A DNA stretch of 15,000 nucleotides from the NCBI GenBank assembly GCA_009663005.1, contig VIGQ01000488.1, positions 1 to 15,000 on the forward strand, in the 5' to 3' direction. Of this stretch, positions 8,170-15,000 are shown one piece after another. The notes below the pieces were generated by a model that was not told the DNA's origin, searched no databases, and worked only from the letters and a program-made list of their open reading frames with translations. Position 1 is the first letter of the stretch. Every line of letters begins with the position of its first letter. A program made the position numbers and the translations under genes. This DNA comes from Actinidia chinensis. Taxonomy: Eukaryota > Streptophyta > Magnoliopsida > Ericales > Actinidiaceae.

Positions 8170-9060
8170 TTTTTTTTTCAAATACAATATCTTGTTTAGT
8201 TATATTAAAAAAAAATAATAAATTTTTATATTTTTTTACTTTACCTTTCGAATTTTATCTAGATTTTTTTGAACAAAAAGAATTTATTTATTATTTTTTT
8301 TAATACCATCTCTTCTTCTTTTTTTAAAAAAAAATTCAAACACTTAAAATTTTTTGTATTTTGATTTACATAAAAATATAAAAAAATAATAATAAGCTTT
8401 TAGCATATCAATACAGATAGTAGTAAATTCAACATACATAAAAGGGTTGAATGGCTATATAAAAAAAAATTTATATAAAAATTTTATAATCTTTTTTTAA
8501 CTCCTACCTTAAATCAAATACCTAAAAATTTAAGTGTTAAAATTTTTTAAAAATTTGAAAGACGAGATGGTATAAAAAAAAATTAATAAAAAAATTCTTA
8601 ATAGTTTGAAAAATTTAATAAATTCAAATTCTGATGTTTTCAACTCTTTATATTGTTAAAAGAAAAAAAGAGGAATCAAAATTTTTAATATGTTGTTATA
8701 AATTTGAGGTAGGAGTTATATAAAAAATTCGAAAGTGAAAGTAAAGAAAAACTAGAATCAAGAGGTATTAAAAGAAAAAAAAGAATACAAGGGTTGAATG
8801 GCTTATATAAAGAAATTTATGATAAAATTTTTATAATTTCTTTTATCCCACCTTATGTTTTTTATTAAAAAAGGATGGATTATAAAAATAAGTTTGTGAG
8901 ATAAATATTTTTGGAGATGGGTAGTAAAAAAAATTTATAAATTGATCATAAAAAATATTAGATAAAAATTAGGAAGATGAAAGTAAAAATAAAAATTAAA
9001 AATAAAAAAATTTGATCATTTTTTTTTATAAAGATGGTATCAAAAAAAAATTTAATGGGT
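8170..9060. repeat. Cluster of related AT-rich repeats in direct and inverted order
   Basis: The segment around 8283-8370 (taccatctc ... acacttaaaattttttgta ... gattta) is the reverse complement, with changes, of about 8510-8600 (taaatcaaatac ... tttaagtgtt ... gagatggtata). The segment 8444-8515 (gggttgaatggct then atataaa and ttttataat) recurs directly at 8791-8855, offset 347. A further gatggtat plus poly-A match lies at 9032-9050. These look like several old insertions of one AT-rich element, some inverted. No coding capacity. Confidence 0.65.
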
Positions 9061-9081
9061 GAGAGATGGGAGAGAGAACAT

Positions 9082-9211
9082 GTATCAATCGAATCGGCGA
9101 GAAATAGCCTTTGCTCGTATTCGAGAAATTACTTCGTCCAAATTTTCTTTACTACCCTCATTACCCTGTACCAAACACTCTATTGTGGTGGCCGCCAACG
9201 TATCAATCGAA
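9082..9211. repeat. 12-bp direct repeat gtatcaatcgaa
   Basis: The same 12 bases occur at 9082-9093 and 9200-9211, 118 bases apart, just outside the left arm of the large inverted repeat. The intervening DNA is markedly less AT-rich than the cluster to the left. The pair could be a duplicated target site or chance, and I cannot tell which. Confidence 0.35.
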
Positions 9212-9240
9212 GTTAGGGGATGGGTTGAGGAGTTTATATC

Positions 9241-9515
9241 GTAGAATAAATTTGTGATCAGAAATAATGGGTGGAGCTGGAGGACCGGGGGAACGGGGTA
9301 CGCAGGGAGCTTCTCACTGCAAACCCTTGCAGTGAAAGAAACGGTGCCGTTTTGTTTAATGAGGGGACCAAAAAATTACCAAAAAACAAGTCGTTTTGGG
9401 AGAAGAGGGATAAATACCTAATCCATCTGCTCTTTATTCATCAGCGACCGAAGGACGATACAAGGATCCCTGTTCCACTAGCCAAAGGCTTCATTACTCT
9501 GATTTTCTCTCTCTT
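9241..9515 (+). repeat. Left arm of a large inverted repeat (candidate MULE terminal inverted repeat)
   Basis: Matches, in reverse complement, 14441-14727. Shared blocks in order are agcttctcactg, caaaccct-gc-agtg, cggtgccgttttgt, taatgagggg, ccaaaaaattac, ggataaataccta and aggcttcattactctgattt. The match fades just before gatcttcaatttccatgg, and the outer edge is fuzzy near 9241. It carries a decayed form of the palindrome found in the right arm (aaaacaagtcgtttt, 9383-9397) and a TATA-like box, so it can be read as a promoter plus leader pointing inward. Long GC-richer ends with outward-in promoters are typical of Mutator-like elements. Confidence 0.75.
9407..9420 (+). promoter_or_regulatory. 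TATA-like box in the left arm
   Basis: gggataaataccta is kept almost exactly in both arms of the inverted repeat (mirror site 14534-14546). Conservation in both copies, together with its position about 150 bases before an ATG, suggests a core promoter directed into the element. Confidence 0.45.
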
Positions 9516-9554
9516 GATCTTCAATTTCCATGGAGCGTAGAAGCGAATGAACGC

Positions 9555-10602
9555 ATGTATTCGGTGGGGCGATTCCACCGGAGGATGTGGAGGGAGCGGC
9601 TGAATGGGCTGATGAAGCCTCTCCGATCGGAATGTTCAATGGGGCCCAAAGTTCGAAAACCCCACATCACCGGCGTCGGCCGCCATCAGCAGGACGGGAG
9701 GAGGAGAGCTGGACTTTCTTCTGTCAATGCGTTTTTCTGTTCTCAATCCGGACGGCTGAGGTAATTTTTGAATTTTACTGTTATTTATGATATAAATATA
9801 TGGATGTTATTGTTGAATCTTGACATCCTTGAATGGAAATTGATTGAAAGTAAGGTTGCTTTTGGATTTTTAGGGATTTTTTTTATATTGAATTATGAAT
9901 TTTAACTGTCTATTTGTGACTTCACTATCTCATTTAATCCTCCATTTCAGTAATCCACCCCAATAGTTAGCATTCCTACAGTTTCCGTCATTCCAAAGGA
10001 GCCCTTTTTAGTGTCAGTGTTATGGGCCATAAGTTTGCTGTAAACAGTCTAAAAATTATATTGAGTCATCTCTCTTGGTTTTTTTAACTTTTATTGACGA
10101 GCTTTATGTCTATAATGCTTCTTTTTTTGGGACTATCTTGGTGTCTGAAGGTCTGATGGTAATTTACCGTCAGATTGAATAGTGTTTGAGTTACTTAGTC
10201 ATTCCGAAAGTTGACAAATGAAATTTAATTATTAAAATCGTTGTATCAATGAAAGTTCAAAAGTATCGCAAAATGGAGAAACTATGATCTCAAGTGTTGA
10301 TGTGTTTACTAATGATTTTTTTTTCCAGTCATATACTTTAGCGGACAAGAAGACATATTTGTTTTGTTGTACTTGTCCCCATAGCTAAATTGGGGCACAA
10401 ATAAAACCTTAATTTGGAATTACTAGATTTGGTTTGTATTGTTCTTCATTACACATAATCAAATATAGCAAGAATGAAGTTATATCAGAGGATTGCTGAA
10501 TTTATTTCATGACATGGACTTTCTTGTTTCAGGTGGTGGAGACAGTTTTCACACTGCACTGTCATTTTGGGTTACAAGAGCTCAACCAATAAGTCCACAT
10601 AA
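9555..10602 (+). CDS. Possible small spliced gene, about 91 residues, function unknown
   Basis: Exon 1 would run 9555-9760 and exon 2 10533-10602, joined across an intron of 772 bp with donor GAG|GTAATT (9761) and acceptor TTTCAG (10531-10532). The splice keeps the frame, and the product ends at TAA (10600-10602). The predicted protein is very basic at its N-terminal side (many arginines, for example GRFHRRMWRERLNG), with no domain I know. Exon 1 is GC-rich and follows the TATA-like box of the left arm. Against it: a tiny six-codon frame (ATG at 9530) precedes this ATG, other frames across exon 1 are also open, and exon 2 encodes little. It may be a spliced non-coding transcript or the remains of a second element gene. 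Only the GC shift and splice signals support it. Confidence 0.3.
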
Positions 10603-11582
10603 TGCCCTACAGGAACATGCCATTGAATTGGGTTGTTGCCGGACGCTGTACTTTCCTGGTAGTCTTCGGTCTTGTGTAGTCTTCTCTGCTTTTGAGGCAG
10701 GGAGAGAAGTGTATGGTATCTAATTAAGAAGGATTTGATTCTGAATGTGATGTTGCAGAGTTCTCTGGTTGTAATATAACGGAATATTTTACATCGTTTA
10801 TTTGCATCCGAATTGGACAATATTTTATTTTCAATTACAAGTCTTGTCATGTTGTTGCCAGACTTATTATACTTGTTGAGTTGGAAGCTTATGTGTAATA
10901 ATCAGGACTCTTGGTGGCAAATTTTCACCCCCCCACCCCCACCACCCCCCCCCCCCCACATAGCTATTTTGACAACAAATTATGAGATATTTAACTTTGT
11001 TGCATGCTTATGAAAACTTTCCTATTGCATTTCTGCGAACAATTTTATTCTCTAGGGAGTTAAACTAAAAAGTTCAAGGAATTGTAGTTCCAAAATGGAC
11101 GGGGCTATATGACCAGTATGGACAGAATAATTTCTCTCTGGTTCTGCATTCCTTAGTTATTCCAGAAGGTCGGGTGTCATTGTGAACTTCTCAAACTGTT
11201 TAGAATTAGCAGCGGGAACTTTTTCTTTTTCTTTTGTCTTTCACGTTACCTCATTCTGTTGGAGCTGGGGTCAGGTTTTTTTTTTTACCAAGCTAGCATG
11301 AAAAACCAATCCTTATTTCTTAACTACTCTTGGCCAAAGTAAAGGAGATGAACATAGAAACTAGAGCCTAAAGACGCGAAAACCTAGAGCTTTCAACCAT
11401 ACAACAATAATCACACAAAAAATAAACCATAGCTACTTTACCCAGAAACTCCAAGTCACCAGAAAGTTATGCTACCCGATAAGGAGCAGTAACACAGGCA
11501 TGAAATAAAAGCAGTAAAATATGCCTTATAATGGTATGTTCATTTTTTTTCTTCCAACCCTTGACTGTTTATATGATGATCA
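10603..11582. other. Possible 3' portion of the plus-strand transcript, otherwise nothing recognised
   Basis: After the proposed stop, moderately GC-rich sequence continues to about 10740 and could be 3' untranslated sequence. The open frames across 10493-10850 do not resemble known proteins. The rest, to the C-terminal end of the FRS-like relic, shows only a C-rich tract and A/T runs. This is the zone where convergent transcripts from both ends of the candidate element would finish. Confidence 0.3.
10927..10959. repeat. C-rich low-complexity tract
   Basis: A run made almost only of C with single A interruptions (caccccccc-type). It creates a short proline run in one frame, which is not evidence of a protein. 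Confidence 0.9.
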
Positions 11583-13552
11583 TTATGCTCCAATTTCATT
11601 GGTTATCCCCCCAACTAATCCTCTTGTTCCCAAAATCAGATTGTCCAATTTCTCAAAATAGTTCCACCTTTCAGTCAACATAGAGATATGCCTCTCAAGC
11701 TCACATGATTGAGTTGCTAACTTTACCATTGAGGACAAATGATCCTTAAAACGTGATGCTTTAACAATTTGGATCATTCTCAACCACTATGTGTATTCTC
11801 TCCTTCAAATCAAAATACTTGCTCTAAGCGCCAACGTCTAGTATATAACGTTCAGGAATTTCCATAATGTCATTCTATCAAGTCCTTGTAATAGGACATG
11901 ACACACAAAATTCCAAAAATTCGAATTTACGACAAGTACAATGAACACTTGAAGGATGTATTTCCACAATCGTCTACCTCAACACTACTAACGACCCACA
12001 TAGATCCATATCATTTCCATGAAAGATAATCACCATTGGAAATTGTCCTTCTACCAGTGGCATGCCTTCACCTTACAACAAGCGTGAGTTTGTCAACCTC
12101 ATCATGGAAACAAGTCAAATATAGCGAGAAGGTACAAGTCGAGACTTGAATTAACAAAGGGGAGACTTTCAACACTCAATCTCGGTAATTTTCTCTAGAA
12201 TGGATATGGCTTTAGATTCCTAAACGTTTCTCCTGAGTCAATATGTGGTGTCAACGAACGTAAGAAATTGAACAATGTTAAGATCGGATTTTTAAAGATT
12301 TCTTGATCTTAGCATTTAAAGCTCTCGCTAAGTGGGTGACTCCCATTACCCCGTAGGTGAACTGACAATTTCATGCTAGACATGTGCCAATTTTTTCTAA
12401 TGTCCAAGTTTTTTTCATCCAGTATTGTCAGCAAATCATATTTCTTTACCAAAGCATCCCAAGCTTCAAACTAGTTTCTGGGTTCATCCTCTGTACCCAA
12501 AATGCAAGGTTCAACTCATCTACAAAAGGTGAAACCACTTTTGACACAAGGTCTGTGCCCCAAGTGTTTCAAAGCTTTTGATTCTGAGGTGAAAAGTACA
12601 TAGGCCATGAGAAATCGGACAATACCCTCGAAATGCCGTAGCCATTGCGGCATCTTGGTCTGTTGAAAATAGTGGTAGGCTTTTTCCCAAACATACATGC
12701 AAAAAAGGTGTTAAATAACCACTCAATGCTTCTAGGTTTATCATATAACAAGGCTGTTACGCCAAAAATTGTGGTCATTCTATAATGATTAAAGCCGCAG
12801 TGAACATAGAAAAAGGGTCGCATTCTTTGTTTGTTCGGAAGTTGTGTCAAATGATATAGTATCACCAAAAAGCTCATAAATCTGTAATCATCTCTGGTCA
12901 GCCAAAAATTATTAGTAATCATCTCATCAGAAATCCAATTGAACCGACATAGTAAAAAATATGGCTTTTTAGAGGCTTGTTTTTGGAATATCCAACAAAG
13001 CCCCAGATTCACATTCTCCAGGCTTCTTTGCTCCTCCCCGCATGGTAATTTTTTGGTCTCCGTGTGAAGCCTAAGAAAGAACTCGTCCCCCTGCTTGTGC
13101 ACTCAAGAGATGTGTGATGCATTAAGCGGACAAAACCAACTATCAGCAGCTATATCAACATTTATAGCTTGAGCCTCATATATCTGTTCGTTGGGATTTC
13201 ATCATATGGGCACATCAGGAAGTGTAAGAGTGGTTTTAGTTGTGTTTTTCTTCAAACCCACACAACCATTTGACGTTTCTCGATTCCAATGATATGGACA
13301 TATTTGCCATCACATTAGTTCTCGTCTCCTTTCGAGGATGTTCTACTACTAGCACGCTTATTCTTTTTCCTCTTGTTCCTTGTTACGCAAACAAATTTTC
13401 GACCTATCATAACAGACAATCTTTCTGACTTGTTGGTATATAAAACAATATTCTAATGCTAAATCCCAAACCTCTTCCGTAAAATGGTAAAATTTCATAC
13501 TCAGATTTCTCTGATTCAACTCTTTTTGGAGGACATGGTTGTGTAATCTCAA
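11583..13552 (-). pseudogene. FAR1-RELATED SEQUENCE (FRS5-like) / MURA-type transposase pseudogene
   Basis: Minus-strand remains of a FAR1/FRS protein, a family derived from Mutator-like transposases. From 5' to 3': the FAR1 DNA-binding region starts MKFYHFTEEVWDLALEYC at 13498 and continues after stops to EKRQMVV; linker motifs SQR (about 13190) and AQAINVDIAADS (about 13150); EEQRSLENVNLGLCWIFQKQ (about 13040) leading to the transposase core ITNNFW; FGDTISFDTT with the first catalytic aspartate (about 12840-12875); FGVTALLYD and WLFNTFF; then TDQDAAMAT with the second aspartate (about 12638-12663) and HGLCTFHL. Farther on lie a SWIM zinc-finger remnant CTCRKFEF (about 11920-11945) and DIMEIPERYIL (about 11845). 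A C-terminal helical stretch ends near 11583. The frame changes many times and stops are frequent, so no full protein can be made. Order and spacing match plant FRS proteins. The open frames between are pieces of this one gene. Confidence 0.88.
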
Positions 13553-13559
13553 TCAATGT

Positions 13560-13920
13560 TCATTCTCTTTCACATTCTGACTGGCTAAGAACAAAGACAT
13601 CAAGACATTAACACTGTCAAATTACTAAAACAGACCAAGTCTATTTTCAGTTCAGACATGAATAGTTAAATAATCAGAGCAATCATATCCGATTGAGCTT
13701 AAACCGTGGAAGCGGTTTGGTTGAGGGAAAAAAATGGGTCGTGTATGCATTTTTTTGAATTTAATTTACAGCGTCATGTGAATATGGTAGTCTTCTATAG
13801 AGGACCTGACAGAAAAAAAATTTGAAAAATGGTGTGTTAAGGGGAGAAAGTGAAAGTTTAGATATTTGGTCCATGTTATTAAGCACATTACAAAACTATG
13901 TAAATGTGTTGAGTAGCAAT
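13560..13920. other. Spacer between the FRS-like relic and the PPR fragment
   Basis: AT-rich sequence, probably 5' untranslated or intronic sequence of the minus-strand FRS-like gene. No coding signature seen on either strand. Confidence 0.35.
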
Positions 13921-13924
13921 TTGG

Positions 13925-14130
13925 TCCTGTTAGGCCTCTTGACAAGGACCCAGGTCGGCGTAAACCCGGATCAGGGTGTCCAGAGGAAAAAATATACCTT
14001 GAGGCATTTTCATCGAACATCTTGCGGGACATACTCCATTTGTTGGGGCCTAAAGAGCAAGCGAAGGGTGATGAGTTTGGGGACATAGGAGGTTTAGGCG
14101 GGACCCATTTGTAGGATCATAGCATGGATT
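13925..14130 (-). pseudogene. Pentatricopeptide repeat (PPR) gene fragment
   Basis: Reading the minus strand, one frame gives MILQMG, then after a stop YVPKLITL and MEY. The next frame gives SRKMFDE, and a third gives MPQ, DTLIRVYADLGPCQEA. Placed in order they follow the pattern of a PPR protein: a KLITLYA-type helix, an ARKMFDEMPQ-type repeat boundary, and a WNTLIRGYA-type start of the next repeat. PPR proteins bind organellar RNA, but this piece spans only one to two repeats with two frame changes and a stop, so it is non-functional. It sits between the right inverted-repeat arm and the FRS-like relic, the position expected for a captured gene fragment in a Mutator-like element. I am fairly sure of the PPR similarity and less sure how it came here. 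Confidence 0.6.
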
Positions 14131-14440
14131 GGTTGAGGTCTGAGAGAGAATAACGAGAACTCAAAAAACGTTCAATGGAAAGGTTTGAGGTATTTGTGAC
14201 GTGCCATACAAAATGGGTTCAAATTTTCTAAAACTACTGGGAGGAGGAGGGATTGCTGGCCTAACATCACACAAACCTTAACAACTGGAACGGGTCCTGT
14301 TATTAATCAATTCTTATTAATATAGATTAACCAGTCTATTAATTAGGAAATCCATACCGTAAGAAGAGAGAGAAAGAGAGAGAGATGGTTTAGATTTCAG
14401 CCCGCGTTTTCCACTCGGCACGAGGATGGTAGGCTCGTCC
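14131..14440. other. Sequence between the PPR fragment and the right arm, with an AG-repeat tract
   Basis: Contains an aagagagagaaagagagagaga-like microsatellite (14361-14386), CT-rich on the minus strand and common in plant 5' leaders. If the right arm is a promoter, this stretch would be transcribed leader or first intron of the minus-strand gene. No protein frame is supported. Confidence 0.4.
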
Positions 14441-14533
14441 GAGAGAGAGCAAATCAGAGTAATGAAGCCTAGTAGAAACAGGGATTCCCTGCGTCTTTTT
14501 AATCGCTGATGAAGAAAGATAAGAGCAATTAGA

Positions 14534-14546
14534 TAGGTATTTATCC
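14534..14546 (-). promoter_or_regulatory. TATA-like box in the right arm
   Basis: On the minus strand ggataaatacct is identical to the site in the left arm (9408-9419) and lies upstream of the FRS-like relic on the same strand. It is a plausible core promoter for that gene. Confidence 0.45.
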
Positions 14547-14556
14547 TTCTTTTCCA

Positions 14557-14572
14557 AAACGACGTCGTTTTT
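14557..14572. promoter_or_regulatory. Perfect palindrome aaaacgacgtcgtttt (GACGTC C-box core)
   Basis: A 16-base perfect palindrome centred on GACGTC, the ACGT-type core (C-box) bound by plant bZIP factors. Upstream of the TATA-like box on the minus strand, it is well placed as a promoter element. Related forms occur at 7102-7117, 7131-7147, 7185-7201 and 9383-9397. Confidence 0.5.
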
Positions 14573-14794
14573 TGGGTAATTTTTTGGCCCCTCATTAAGA
14601 CAAAACGGCACCGGTTCTTCTCACTGGCAGGGTTTGACAGTGAGAAGCTCACGCAGGACCCCAAATCCAGGACGGGTACCCTGGAGGAGAGTTTAGAGGA
14701 GCTATTGATTCAAAAATTATATTCTTATGTAATGTTTAATTTACTGCTGCATTGATATGCTAAAGTTATTACTGTAGTATGTGTTTTTATGACA

Positions 14795-14836
14795 AATCAA
14801 AATACTTAAAAAAATTTTAAGTGTTTAAAAATTTAA
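14795..14836. repeat. AT-rich repeat related to the 8170-9060 cluster
   Basis: The string aaatcaaaatac followed by aattttaagtgttt matches the reverse complement of 8334-8370 and resembles about 8512-8550. This is another copy of part of the same AT-rich element, just outside the right arm of the large inverted repeat. Confidence 0.5.
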
Positions 14837-15000
14837 TAATTAAATATGTTCAAAACATTTATATAAAAATTCAAAATGTCAAACTAATACATTAGTGTTT
14901 CAAAAAAAGGTATGTTTAATTAGTGTTGTATTAGATTTGTATAAATTGACAGAATTCAAATCAAATATTTTAAAAAGTTAATTGTTAGGAAATTTCATAC

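Larger units (their letters stand above)
14441..14727 (-). repeat. Right arm of the large inverted repeat (candidate MULE terminal inverted repeat)
   Basis: Reverse-complement partner of 9241-9515, sharing agcttctcactg, cggtgccgttttgt, taatgagggg, ccaaaaaattac, ggataaatacctat and aggcttcattactctgattt in the same order. It points inward toward the FRS-like relic, whose coding start lies about 1 kb away. The overlapping minus-strand frames look similar between the two arms only because the DNA is shared. A 9-bp target duplication expected for a MULE could not be found by eye. Confidence 0.75.

Noticed and set aside
9271..9540. 89-residue frame similar to the minus-strand frames at 14317-14664
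   Set aside because: Similarity is explained by the shared DNA of the two inverted arms, which contain indels that break the frame. More likely promoter and leader than protein.
10813..11013. 66-residue plus-strand frame with a proline run
   Set aside because: The proline run comes from the C-rich tract, and the rest has no recognisable feature.
12384..12581. Plus-strand frame opposite the FRS-like relic
   Set aside because: It is antisense to recognised FRS coding sequence and shows no features of its own.
13822..14088. 88-residue plus-strand frame
   Set aside because: It is antisense to the PPR fragment, whose minus-strand motifs explain this stretch better.

Overview
The window looks like nuclear DNA of a flowering plant, most likely a eudicot; I cannot name the species. 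The signs are strong AT bias, long A/T tracts, GT-AG introns, many small inverted-repeat elements, and decayed copies of plant-specific gene families: a CYP71-clan cytochrome P450, a FAR1-RELATED SEQUENCE (FRS)/MULE-type protein and a pentatricopeptide repeat (PPR) protein. I see no intact conserved protein-coding gene. There is no rRNA, convincing tRNA or CRISPR array, and no bacterial-type operon.

Layout. Positions 1-3400 are AT-rich intergenic DNA. They hold a GGATAA/TTATCC fold-back-like block (about 724-1165), a roughly 120-bp tandem duplication (about 1457-1640), and two old direct copies of another repeat (about 2065-2300 and 2745-2970). Positions 3401-5107 (minus) hold a nearly full-length two-exon P450 pseudogene of CYP83/CYP71 type. 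It still has its TATA box, intron borders, I-helix motif and heme-binding cysteine, but many small indels break it. A 134-135-bp tandem duplication lies directly upstream (about 5238-5506). Positions 5530-6110 are a GC-richer, exon-like island that I cannot assign to a family. Positions 6431-7239 contain a fold-back repeat with an extra copy, then a short element with inverted ends carrying three versions of an AAACGACGTCGTTT-like palindrome. Positions 7920-9060 are a pyrimidine-rich block followed by a cluster of related AT-rich repeats.

The most interesting part is 9241-14727. Two inverted copies of a segment of about 275-287 bp, each with a TATA-like box, face each other across about 5.5 kb. 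Between them lie, on the minus strand, a broken FRS5-like gene (FAR1 DNA-binding region, MULE transposase core, SWIM zinc finger) and a PPR gene fragment. On the plus strand there is a possible small spliced transcript driven from the left arm. I read this as the remains of a Mutator-like element (MULE) with long terminal inverted repeats, a MURA/FAR1-like gene transcribed inward from the right end, a possible second convergent transcript from the left end, and a captured PPR fragment. The homology of the parts is read directly from the sequence. Their membership in one element is inference.
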